From positions 103,180 to 145,666 of the forward strand of contig DEHD01000039.1 in NCBI GenBank assembly GCA_002351725.1: a DNA stretch of 42,487 nucleotides, in the 5' to 3' direction. Shown in pieces: positions 8,401 to 16,175 of the stretch. The translations under genes and the position numbers were made by a program. The notes under the pieces were generated by a model, which was not told the origin of the DNA, did not search any database, and worked only from the letters and a program-made list of their open reading frames with translations. The stretch's first letter is position 1; each line of letters opens with the position of its first letter. The DNA is from Prevotella sp. UBA2809. GTDB taxonomy: Bacteria; Bacteroidota; Bacteroidia; Bacteroidales; Bacteroidaceae.

Positions 8401-8659
8401 CAATATGATGGTCGTACTCCAGCAGGTCGTCTGTGGTCACTTCGCCATTATGCAGATGGTCGCGCATGGCATAGTAGAGACGCGAGATACCATTTTCGTC
8501 CACACCTTCATAGATGGGGTCTTTCAAGTCCTCTGATAGAGCCGTCAGACTCTTGGTACCCAACAGGTGTAGCACATAGTTGAACGTCACCAGCGCATAT
8601 TGCAACTTGCCGTTGTCTGTTCGTTGTCTTCCTCTTGGCATAGTCTTACTCCTCTTCAA
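5438..8659 (-). CDS. Type III Res-like SF2 helicase-endonuclease
   Basis: This 1073-residue protein has the plan of type III restriction (Res) subunits. Walker A CATGAGKT is at about 165-172, the DEAH box VLIDEAHKG at about 267-274 and motif III YSATFGQ at 297-303. Later come a helicase C-domain with EGWSCWRV and SQIIQMFGRGVRLKG, then a C-terminal nuclease segment GFYPDFILWI followed by NFIDPKG, which fits PD-(D/E)xK. DNA-stimulated ATPase and cleavage are therefore expected. It overlaps the methyltransferase gene by 14 bases and is last in a three-gene operon. A nearby in-frame alternative start is M7. In a type III system Res needs Mod for target recognition; the added SNF2 helicase makes this an extended variant. 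Confidence 0.9.
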   Translation of the reverse strand: MKRSKTMPRGRQRTDNGKLQYALVTFNYVLHLLGTKSLTALSEDLKDPIYEGVDENGISRLYYAMRDHLHNGEVTTDDLLEYDHHIVKLTNEINEKRRDKIVWKYFQYLSLLFTEIYLDRYFHNKQGLVKELNEFLLNDFTFREGTWDGVPEFTEDDLNKLAFWCATGAGKTLMMQVHIKQYLYYAQKAGKLNDINNIILLTPNEELSRQHLEQLQKSNMSAELFSKGGLGGFFQKQTIQVIDINKLADTNGDKTVAVDSFEGNNLVLIDEAHKGSGGDVWMKYRNKLTENGFSFEYSATFGQAIGALGNKDKKEFLQIYGKATLFDYSYRYFYNDGYGKDYRIMNMREWQEQHMLAEYLTAYLLCLYEQKAVFKSDHRIERDFLIDNPLGVFVGGSVSASSAGNVWNGHQVSDVVMILLFLNDFLKQKNDYKQHIINILNGTTSLTDKNGNAIFSKAFKRLKKDNEYNIDAAKAEKIYQGILMEVFNASMEATLHVDVLKGLDGEIGLRVGTSDYFGLIFVGDTKKVADMCRATEAFDVFEKPFTNRSLFAEITEKTSTVNMLIGSKKFTEGWSCWRVSLMGLMNFGKSEGSQIIQMFGRGVRLKGYKMSLKRSTALDSSIKPHDSMIPKDLKVMETLNIFGVRSNYMDQFKAYLEDEGLPQNDSEIVELTIPTIQALPEGLKILRVDKDYNFKKEVPIRSLLDYRKTVRVTLDWYPKIQKLQSEKGGNGTAEKHEDWLRDWQLDLLNWTEVFFEMVNFKNERSWYNMEIHQEEMREILSDRQWYKLWVPERSMQFSSDYGRDVAEWQEIAVSLLKAFIDKAYKMKRGKEESKHQHIEVLTKEDPNFIREYEIAVSKTKDNWINALQNIEKEVRKGTLNGLRRIENENFEALYFAQHLFNPMMYLNEHYKPGENEVVEIYPVAVNKGERKFINDLQRYYQQHGEGREIYLLRNVSRKGIGFFENAGFYPDFILWIREDRKQYVNFIDPKGISHLHGMEDEKIQLYKYLKDVIEPTLGDDSIALNSFIISNTDYRQVDFWGKGQLEKFHENHVLFQLNDGYVDDMMEMIKSAG

Positions 8660-11516
8660 ACATTCGTTTCATCAGTTCCTGCTCTATCAATCGAACTTTC
8701 CAATGTTCTTCGTCGCTCTTGATGTTTGGCAGGGTGTTGTCGCCATTCACATAAATCACATCAAACTCACGGTCGAGGGTTGAGTAATCCTGCTTACGGA
8801 AGAAATCGTTCAGGTCATCGTTCTTAATCACATCCTGATTGCGCCAGATAATCAGGGCATGTTCCTTCTCAATATGCGTCGTACCTTCCACTACGCAGAT
8901 GTTGTCGTCCTTATGCCAATGGATACTGTCAACATGCAGACCTATCAGGTAGTTGAAGGTGTCCACCAAATCTACAGGTGTATCTACCAACTCATTGTCG
9001 CGAGTAGTCTTGATGGTATAGTCGAAGGGACGCACAAAGTCCTTTGTGTTGATAAGGCTATCACGCGTCTCTGTATCGAGCATATAGCGCAGCATATAGC
9101 TCTCATTGTCATTCTTTCCAAAGCTATCTTTCACCTTCAGATTGTTCAACGTATCTTCGTATTGCTCCAAACGGATGTACTTGAAATAACATGAATGTCC
9201 CTTGTGCATTATTTGTTTAAGACGAGGGCGAATGAATATTTCATATTGGTCACCCATCTCTACACCAAGCCATTTTCTGTTTTTTTGCATAGCAACAGCC
9301 ATGGTTGTTCCACTACCACCAAAATAATCACATACCAAATCATTCTCAGAAGAACACACCTCAAGTGCCCTATTTAACAAAATTTCTGCATTTTCTGTAG
9401 AGAAGCCTGTCTTACTCGAATAACCTGCAATGTCCGTCCAATTAGTGTCAAGTATTATTTTATCTGTTTCTCCAACAAGATATTGAGGAGTTGCTTGCTC
9501 ACAACCACATTTAGGACATTTCTCCCAAACTCCTTTATAGTGAGGCTCACCACATTGTTTGCAGATAATTCTCAATTTCCCTTCTTCAATCATTCTATCC
9601 ATTGATTCTTGTGAGTACTTAAAATGGGCTTCGTGTTTATATGGAAGGAATGTTTTACCGAAAATGACTCTCTCAGGCGGATTACGGAAACCAGAAGAAT
9701 CATCAACTCTTCTCCAATAACTTTCTCGTGCTTCTTTCAGTTTTGTGTATGGATTGTTAAACTTATAGTCTTCTGTGTTAGAATATAGGAATAAAGAATC
9801 ATTCGCTAAAGGTAAAGATATGCGCCCTTGTGAAGTCACATTTTTCCTAATTCGTTGAACTAATAGTTCTGCCAAGAAATGCTCTGCACCAAGCGTTTCA
9901 TCCAAAATATGCCTCGCTAAATGGTTCCCATTGTTGTCACATCGAAGATAAAAGAAAGAATTATCACTCAACAAAGACGTCGTAATCTCAATACGATTAT
10001 GCAACAACGTGTTCCATGTAGAGTCTTTGTAATCGGTCCTGTACAAAAAATCGCCATTAACCTTGAGATTAAAAGGAGGATCGATATATATACAATTGAT
10101 AGCTTTTGTAAACCTTTGTTGTAAAAGTAGTAAAGCTTGAAGATTTTCACTTCTGACAAGGAGCCCATCGCATTGTTCATCTAAATCCTCTATTTCTGCC
10201 ATTAGCTTATGCTTAAACGACAAAGGAAAGTACTTCGTGTCAAGTACCAAAAATGGGTTCTGTTTCAAAAAATCAATCGTCAGCGGCTCGGAATAGCCTT
10301 TAGCAAACAAACCGTCGCCTTTTATCTCATCAATAGCGAAAAGGTGCACCCATTCCTTGCGTTGCTCATCATTCGCACAGATTTCTGGATAGAATATCTC
10401 TGGCACACGGTCGAGAGTGATGCAATAGTCACTTTGTACTACGAACTTCTTTTTCAGCCAAAGCTTCTTTTGAAAATTCTCCAACTGAGCTAAGAAATCG
10501 ATGATTTTCTGGCCAACCTTCTCAATGGTTTTTACTACTGCCAACTGGCTCTGTAACTTGGCAGCATCAAGGTCGGCAATAACAAACACCTCGTTCTTGA
10601 TGTAGAAGTCCAGCTCACGGTTCAGGAAGCCGCCAAGGTCTTTATGAATGAAATAGTCGAACGAGTTCTTGGCCGTATAGGCATTGATATGTTTCTCCAA
10701 CAAGACTGATGAATCTGTTACTTGTTCTTTCGTCAGCAGATCGTTCCATGCAGACGGGATGACAGCTGTCAATGCTTCAAAAGCCTTGCCGTTTAAGTCT
10801 TTCTGCTTAGTGGCTTTCGGCATCAGTTCGTATGTAAAGCTGATATGCAACTCACCATCCACCTCTTCAATAACAGGCTTACCTTCTTCTGTACGAAGTA
10901 TATCGAAGCGTCGCTCCATGCCGTTGGTATTCTTGTTGTTGTTCTGCTCTGTGGAAGCATCCACCAGCACAAAACATATCCTACGGCCATCGCGCAGTTT
11001 GAAGGTGTAGTTCTTGAAATACTCTGAGGTCTTGATGTAATACTGGTCGTAGTTGGCCCAATAGAGCTTTACTTCTTCACCATTATAAGGAATAGCATAG
11101 GCAGAGTTGCCACCACTCTTATAACGACGTTGCGACACAAAATCACCTCCCTCGTAATAGCGACTGAAGAACTGCGTGAGGCGTGAGAAAACAGTATTCT
11201 GTAGGTCGTCAATACCTGTGCTGCTTTGGGCTATCTGTTGGCGCAGTTGCTGTACCTTTGGATTTGTATCAGGGTCAATGCCCAGATTCTTACAGCCCTC
11301 AATGGCTTTGTTCAGCTCCTGTTGCAGCGAGTCGTCTGTCTTGACATACTCCTGCAAGGTCTTCTCCACCTGTGGTAACAGCTGTTTGTCGAGGAAGTCA
11401 TTGATTTGATTACGCTTGTGGTTCATGATGCGATAGATGCCAAAGTCCAGTTCGGCATGATCCATCATGAATATCTCCTGTAGCTTCTTGCGAAATGCTT
11501 CGTAATGTTGATTCAT
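8646..11516 (-). CDS. Type III-like N6-adenine DNA methyltransferase (Mod-like)
   Basis: This 956-residue protein has the beta-class amino-methyltransferase order: catalytic motif IV IYIDPPFN at about 476-483 precedes the AdoMet-binding motif YFGGSGTT at 731-738. Between them, in the target-recognition region, lies a zinc-ribbon-like CxxC...CPKC set (C652, C655, C667, C670). A 440-residue N-terminal extension precedes the catalytic domain, making it much longer than classic Mod proteins. It should methylate adenine to mark self DNA and probably gives sequence specificity to the partner helicases. It lies 12 bases after the SNF2 gene and overlaps Res by 14 bases. The middle (about 9.2-10.2 kb) is visibly more AT-rich than both flanks, suggesting exchange of the specificity region. 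Confidence 0.9.
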   Translation of the reverse strand: MNQHYEAFRKKLQEIFMMDHAELDFGIYRIMNHKRNQINDFLDKQLLPQVEKTLQEYVKTDDSLQQELNKAIEGCKNLGIDPDTNPKVQQLRQQIAQSSTGIDDLQNTVFSRLTQFFSRYYEGGDFVSQRRYKSGGNSAYAIPYNGEEVKLYWANYDQYYIKTSEYFKNYTFKLRDGRRICFVLVDASTEQNNNKNTNGMERRFDILRTEEGKPVIEEVDGELHISFTYELMPKATKQKDLNGKAFEALTAVIPSAWNDLLTKEQVTDSSVLLEKHINAYTAKNSFDYFIHKDLGGFLNRELDFYIKNEVFVIADLDAAKLQSQLAVVKTIEKVGQKIIDFLAQLENFQKKLWLKKKFVVQSDYCITLDRVPEIFYPEICANDEQRKEWVHLFAIDEIKGDGLFAKGYSEPLTIDFLKQNPFLVLDTKYFPLSFKHKLMAEIEDLDEQCDGLLVRSENLQALLLLQQRFTKAINCIYIDPPFNLKVNGDFLYRTDYKDSTWNTLLHNRIEITTSLLSDNSFFYLRCDNNGNHLARHILDETLGAEHFLAELLVQRIRKNVTSQGRISLPLANDSLFLYSNTEDYKFNNPYTKLKEARESYWRRVDDSSGFRNPPERVIFGKTFLPYKHEAHFKYSQESMDRMIEEGKLRIICKQCGEPHYKGVWEKCPKCGCEQATPQYLVGETDKIILDTNWTDIAGYSSKTGFSTENAEILLNRALEVCSSENDLVCDYFGGSGTTMAVAMQKNRKWLGVEMGDQYEIFIRPRLKQIMHKGHSCYFKYIRLEQYEDTLNNLKVKDSFGKNDNESYMLRYMLDTETRDSLINTKDFVRPFDYTIKTTRDNELVDTPVDLVDTFNYLIGLHVDSIHWHKDDNICVVEGTTHIEKEHALIIWRNQDVIKNDDLNDFFRKQDYSTLDREFDVIYVNGDNTLPNIKSDEEHWKVRLIEQELMKRMFEEE

Positions 11517-11528
11517 ATCTTTTGTCGT

Positions 11529-14432
11529 TTATTTGCTTAATGTGAAGTGAATGAAAAACAGCTCTTTGTCTGAGATTTGCTGATTCAGATACTGACGCAA
11601 ACGGGCTATCATCTCATCGCGCTGCTGCTCGATCTCTTCGTCTAAATCATCCTGCTCAGCACGTTTTCTCTTCAGTTCGTTTGTAACCTGTTTTAGTTCC
11701 TTTTCGAGATCCAATTTTTCGTTCAGCGAATCCACCTTTGTTAGCATTCGCTGTTTTTCTTTTTTCTTGGCTTTTAACTGTTTTATTTCTCGTTCAATAG
11801 TCAGTTCTTTATCGTCAGCCCAAGCTTCTACATGGGCTATCTCGTCTTTCAGCATCTTGTCATTGCGCTCGCTGATTTGTGTGGTCAGCGCATCCTTGCG
11901 CACGTCATAGAAGCGCGACATCTCTGTTTGTGGAACATCATGGATGGTGTTTCCTGCTGTAGCCACAATACCCATTAATCGCTGAGCCAGTTCTGATGAC
12001 AGCTCCTGTCCGTCCTGACTAATAGCCGTCAGCACGATATGGTCTTCATCCTGTCCGTCGCTGTGATAACTGACAAGGTGAGCTGCTAAGTAACCTTTGC
12101 GGCAATCCATCTGTTCTATAATCGAATTCTTATAGGGATGGCGGTTATAGTCGAAATGCAGTTCACGATGAGGTAATTCCTTGTTTTTGGCTGCCTCAAT
12201 GATTGCTTTTGCCAATGGGTGCGACAGGCGGTAGTTCTCGTACTGTCCGTCCGTATTACTGATTTGGTAAGTGCCTGTGGCAATATGCTGCTGAGGGAAG
12301 GGGTTCTGCTTCAATGTAAAAATCAGATTATCAGAATCTGTTGCTTCTATGCAATCAGGGGCATACGATACCGTCAAGGCGTAAAGCCAACGATGGATAC
12401 GACTGATGTTCTTGTCGTTGTTCTCCCTGCGTATGCGCAACAGATTGACCACATCTTCATCCAGATTCTCCAACAGAGCCTGACGCGTTTCGCTCATCGT
12501 CTGCTGTATCTGTGCATCCATCTCCGTCTGTACCTGGTCGAAAGCAGCATTGATTTCTTCTGGTGTTCGACAGGTCTGATAGATTTCCAAAAGGCGTTTC
12601 TCGAAATCAACACCTGACTCAATGCTACCCAGCACGTCGTCGCTGGCACCAAAGATGCCATCGAACAGGTGGAACTTCTCATAGAGCAACTGATATACAC
12701 GGATGTCGGCTGCATTCTTCACGTTGATGAAGTTGCAAACCACCACATCGTTGCGCTGCCCATAGCGATGGCATCTACCTATGCGTTGCTCTACACGTTG
12801 TGGGTTCCAAGGCAGGTCGAAATTCGCGATAAACGAACAGAACTGAAGATTGATACCTTCAGAAGCTGCCTCTGTGGCAATCATGATAGAAGCCTTATTG
12901 CGAAAGTAGTCCACAATAGCCTGACGGCGATTGGCTGACTTGGATTCTGAGATACGACCTGTGCGTTCGTTGACAGCAAGCCAATTCCTGTAGATCTGTT
13001 TGCTGCGCTCGTCATTATTGCTACCATTGAAGAGCACAATCTGACCTTTATAGCCATTGGCTTCCAACAGTTCGAAGAGGTATTCTTGAGTGCGACGGCT
13101 TTCTGTAAAAATCAGAGCCTTGCGGTTGGCACCAAGTTCTGCCATCTTCTGAAAACCTACCTCCAAAACTTTCAACAGGCATTCACCTTTATTGTTGTCC
13201 TTAATGCTGTTAGCCAAGTCGTAGATTTCCTGTAGGTCGGCTATTTCGTGATAAACGGCAGCTTGCTGTTCTGAGGTAAGGCGTATCTTTTCTATTTCCT
13301 TCAAATTATCGTCTTCCTCTTCATCCCATTCCTCAGTCTCTTCACCAAAGCTGTCACCAAACAACTCCTGTAGGCTTTCGTCTACTTCTGCATCTTCTGT
13401 TTCTTCTTCACCAACTAGCCGCTTCAAGCGGTTGATAATAGCTTGAACGGTATCGCAGACTGCAAACGATGAAGATGCCATCAATTTGCGAATGAGCAAC
13501 AGCAGAAGTGTACGCTGACCAGCGGGCAGCCCGTAAGCGTCGTCACGAAGCAGATAGGCACTCATCTTGTCATAGAGTTCCAGTTCTTTCTCGCTGGGCA
13601 TATATTCCTGAACCATTGGGATGCGTGAGGTATATTTCACATACTCCGTCACCTGTTTGCGCAGGTTGCGATGAATCAGGGTGCTCAGACGGAACTTCAA
13701 ATCATGGAAACTGTGGTTGTCCTCTAAAGCGTGATAGCCGTATTGGGTGTTGAAACTCTTCAGGTCGCCAAAATACTTGTCGTCGATGACGGATACCAGA
13801 CCATAGAGTTCCTGAATATTGTTCTGTAGGGGTGTAGCCGTCAGTAGCAGTTTCTTGTTGTGACGAAAAGCCTCGCTGATGCGACGTGCGGCAGCGGAAG
13901 AGTTCTTATAGACATTTCGCAGTTTGTGGGCCTCGTCGATAACCACCAAGTCCCAATTTGTTTGCGACAGCTGGTCAGCATACTTAGCGGCATACTGATA
14001 AGAACAGATGAAGAGGTGATGCTTACGCAGGATGATGTCTGGAGAAATCAGCGAACCACGTTCCAAAATCTCTGACTTCAGGAAGAACTTTTCTTCCATC
14101 TCCGTGCTCCACTGACGTCGCAGGGTAGCAGGGACAATGATGAGAATACGGCGTTTCTGCTCTGCCCAGTACTGACTTATGACGATGCCCGCTTCGATGG
14201 TCTTACCCAAACCCACCTCGTCGGCAAGTACCACACCTTTCGAGAAAGGCGACTTCAAGGCAAACAAGGCAGCTTCTACCTGATGGGGATTCAGATCGAC
14301 ACGAGCCTCAGACAGAACACCAGCTACACGCATATCATCATCACCCGACCGCCTCGAAGTAAGCAGCCAGGCGATGTACTTCTGCTGTTCTTCTGTCAAT
14401 AGCGGCAAGCGCTGGTTCTGTACATCGTTCAT
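11529..14432 (-). CDS. SNF2-family helicase/translocase
   Basis: This 967-residue SF2 Swi2/Snf2 (RapA-like) ATPase has motif I LADEVGLGKTIEAG at 69-82, DEAH at 166-169, motif III LLTATPLQNN near 196-205, and a C-domain with ATEAASEGINLQF and WNPQRVEQRIGRCHRYGQ. An acidic insert (EETEEWDEEEDD) separates the helicase lobes. The last 140 residues form a long charged coiled coil. It is the promoter-proximal gene of the operon with the methylase and Res-like nuclease. SNF2 plus methylase plus Res resembles the helicase-methylase-ATPase sets called Hma in defence surveys and, more loosely, DISARM. I cannot confirm that assignment without profile searches. It probably translocates on DNA for the complex; a nuclease motif is not evident. 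Confidence 0.9.
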   Translation of the reverse strand: MNDVQNQRLPLLTEEQQKYIAWLLTSRRSGDDDMRVAGVLSEARVDLNPHQVEAALFALKSPFSKGVVLADEVGLGKTIEAGIVISQYWAEQKRRILIIVPATLRRQWSTEMEEKFFLKSEILERGSLISPDIILRKHHLFICSYQYAAKYADQLSQTNWDLVVIDEAHKLRNVYKNSSAAARRISEAFRHNKKLLLTATPLQNNIQELYGLVSVIDDKYFGDLKSFNTQYGYHALEDNHSFHDLKFRLSTLIHRNLRKQVTEYVKYTSRIPMVQEYMPSEKELELYDKMSAYLLRDDAYGLPAGQRTLLLLLIRKLMASSSFAVCDTVQAIINRLKRLVGEEETEDAEVDESLQELFGDSFGEETEEWDEEEDDNLKEIEKIRLTSEQQAAVYHEIADLQEIYDLANSIKDNNKGECLLKVLEVGFQKMAELGANRKALIFTESRRTQEYLFELLEANGYKGQIVLFNGSNNDERSKQIYRNWLAVNERTGRISESKSANRRQAIVDYFRNKASIMIATEAASEGINLQFCSFIANFDLPWNPQRVEQRIGRCHRYGQRNDVVVCNFINVKNAADIRVYQLLYEKFHLFDGIFGASDDVLGSIESGVDFEKRLLEIYQTCRTPEEINAAFDQVQTEMDAQIQQTMSETRQALLENLDEDVVNLLRIRRENNDKNISRIHRWLYALTVSYAPDCIEATDSDNLIFTLKQNPFPQQHIATGTYQISNTDGQYENYRLSHPLAKAIIEAAKNKELPHRELHFDYNRHPYKNSIIEQMDCRKGYLAAHLVSYHSDGQDEDHIVLTAISQDGQELSSELAQRLMGIVATAGNTIHDVPQTEMSRFYDVRKDALTTQISERNDKMLKDEIAHVEAWADDKELTIEREIKQLKAKKKEKQRMLTKVDSLNEKLDLEKELKQVTNELKRKRAEQDDLDEEIEQQRDEMIARLRQYLNQQISDKELFFIHFTLSK

Positions 14433-14501
14433 TACTATTACGTTTATAGCAACGTCTGTCTATGCTTCTATCTTGGGGTGGTTCCCTATAGGACACAAAA
14501 A

Positions 14502-14636
14502 ACGTGGGCATCATCTTGCTCACGTTGTGGTCCTAGGAAAACCAAATAGATGCACAAGAGTCAACCCACGTGCTTATACAGCACGTGTGCTTACTTGTCT
14601 GCATCTATTATTTCCTTATTATTGAAATTTCCTAGG
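14502..14636 (-). other. Structured leader of SNF2-methylase-Res operon
   Basis: Nested inverted repeats fill the untranslated region. CCTAGGAAA (14532-14540) pairs with 14628-14636, AATAGATGCA (14545-14554) with 14600-14609, CAAG (14555-14558) with 14594-14597, and CACGTGC (14567-14573) with GCACGTG (14581-14587). Together they make one extended hairpin of about 105 bases. Beside it, AACGTGGGCA (14501-14510) nearly complements TGCTCACGTT (14517-14526), and ACGTGGG (14502-14508) can alternatively pair with CCCACGT (14565-14571). Two exclusive folds are therefore possible. No protein-coding frame explains the region. It may act as an RNA attenuator, or as a DNA site for a recombinase or regulator. 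Confidence 0.65.
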
Positions 14637-14697
14637 TTTCAACGTGAATAGAACAATAGCAGAACGCTGTTTATCTCATAAGAAAAGATCTCCTGCT

Positions 14698-14732
14698 CCA
14701 ATGCTTTCGCACAGAAAGCATTGGCAAAGATA
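14698..14732 (-). promoter_or_regulatory. Promoter -7 element with operator-like inverted repeat
   Basis: On the minus strand TATCTTTG (14732-14725) matches the Bacteroidetes -7 consensus; no good -33 TTTG is visible at the right distance. Directly adjoining it, CCAATGCTTTC (14698-14708) and GAAAGCATTGG (14714-14724) form an 11-bp perfect inverted repeat with a 5-base centre. The predicted start, about 7 bases beyond the -7 element, would fall inside this repeat, which suits a repressor operator. The leader to the SNF2 ATG would be about 285 nt. Confidence 0.55.
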
Positions 14733-14941
14733 CAAATTATTTTCCGAGTTTATAACGGTTTACCACAAATTTACACATTATTTAATATAAAGAACGTCTT
14801 CATGGTAATTATGCTATCAAAAGAGAGCATCAATTGCATTAATTGTTCTCACATTTTCATTTTTATGCCATCAAGGTTTAAAATTTTTGTTTTTTGCATA
14901 CATAATTAAGTAATAAATGATAATTTTGCAATAAAAAAAAT

Positions 14942-15781
14942 ATGGAAGAGAACAACCCACTTCATTTCCCACAAAAAATGCTAGACATGTTTGCCGAGAT
15001 TGCAAAGCAGCAAGAGGCACAGGTTCGACAATGTAAAACCATGTTGGCTGGCTTTAAAGCTACAGGTGAGACAGATCTTGACTATATGGACTCATACATG
15101 GATAGTCTTCATGACTTCATGGAACAAGGTGGTGATGCTGAGTCCTTATATCTGGAATACATAAGTCATATTGCCACTTTCAACCCACTAAAGGCAAAAG
15201 AGCTCAAGGAAAATCTCGAGGAATCACTTGGTTACAAGACGGAGATTGCATATGCTGCAGCTTATGTTGCTCGGAAAATATGCCAAGCGGAAAGAGGTGA
15301 TGAAGGTGATGAATTCTTCAAGTCACAGTGCTGGCGCGTGGGCAGTCATGGACATGACTGGAAGATTATGGTAACTGGTTTTCTATATCATGTAGTGGAA
15401 GACCTGGATTACGATGCTCATAGGCTGATACAACTAACCAAAGAGAAACTGACAGAGTGGATGCGCGAACCAAAGAACGATTTCTGGAGATACGACTTCG
15501 ACGAAGAAGAACTAATGCCGTTTGCAGGTGAGAAATGTATTCCACCTACCGAAAAGGAATGGAACGAACTGATTGACGCACTCAATCTGCTAAATGAGAA
15601 AACTGCAAAGGACAAGAACTCCTATCTTTCCCGTTTCAAGGACAAATACTTGCCTATAAAGGTAAAAATCGAAGACCTTGAGCATCAACCTTCTCGCAAA
15701 GAGGAACATCACCTGTTCCTACAGATGCTTTGGGATTACGTTGACAAACAAGAGCATGACCAATTAATGAATGGGGGCTGA
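14942..15781 (+). CDS. Hypothetical protein divergent from restriction-like operon
   Basis: This 279-residue, acidic, probably all-helical soluble protein is not recognised. There is no signal peptide, membrane segment or catalytic motif I can name. A C-W-R-V-G-S-H-G-H-D-W segment near residues 130-140 is the most distinctive part. A -7 element TAATTTTG at 14921-14928 lies just upstream, implying a leader of only a few bases. It is transcribed away from the SNF2-methylase-Res operon from the same 509-base intergenic region, so it may be a regulator or accessory protein of that system, or simply the adjacent cargo gene of the element. Codon use looks similar to its neighbours. Confidence 0.7.
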   Translation: MEENNPLHFPQKMLDMFAEIAKQQEAQVRQCKTMLAGFKATGETDLDYMDSYMDSLHDFMEQGGDAESLYLEYISHIATFNPLKAKELKENLEESLGYKTEIAYAAAYVARKICQAERGDEGDEFFKSQCWRVGSHGHDWKIMVTGFLYHVVEDLDYDAHRLIQLTKEKLTEWMREPKNDFWRYDFDEEELMPFAGEKCIPPTEKEWNELIDALNLLNEKTAKDKNSYLSRFKDKYLPIKVKIEDLEHQPSRKEEHHLFLQMLWDYVDKQEHDQLMNGG

Positions 15782-15826
15782 AGAGATGTTTCAGTATTTT
15801 GTCAGACATCTTGGTAACATTTTGTA

Positions 15827-16144
15827 TTATCCAGACCGGATATTCTTCAGTTCATCACGATGTTCTTTGATGAAAGCAAGGAGCATTGCGTTTACCAGTT
15901 GCCGGATATTGAGTTTTGCATCCGACTCAAACTTGATGCGTTCAATCTCCCGTTTCACATCTTTGAATAACCAGACGCATTCCCCATGTTCCGAGACGTT
16001 TTTGAACTCGTCCAGATAGTGTGTAAAGCGTTGCCATTCGGTGGCATCGGCTAACGGTTCTATGATGGGGTTATTCCTCACCTGTTTAGTGAGATCACTC
16101 ATACCACCTTTTGGCAGTTCAATGCTAAGCTTTTTCTTTTCCAT
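15827..16144 (-). CDS. Small ParA-partner-like protein of mobilizable element
   Basis: A 105-residue protein with a basic N-terminus (MEKKKLSIELPKGG) and a helical C-terminal half. It lies 31 bases after a ParA gene on the same strand. Small proteins at this position in Bacteroidales mobilizable and conjugative elements are often DNA-binding partners of ParA. That role is inferred from position, since no definite ribbon-helix-helix motif can be claimed. It is the last gene of the mobilization module and converges with the gene ending at 15781. Confidence 0.6.
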   Translation of the reverse strand: MEKKKLSIELPKGGMSDLTKQVRNNPIIEPLADATEWQRFTHYLDEFKNVSEHGECVWLFKDVKREIERIKFESDAKLNIRQLVNAMLLAFIKEHRDELKNIRSG

Positions 16145-16175
16145 AGTCGCATTATCTATTAATCATAAACTCACA

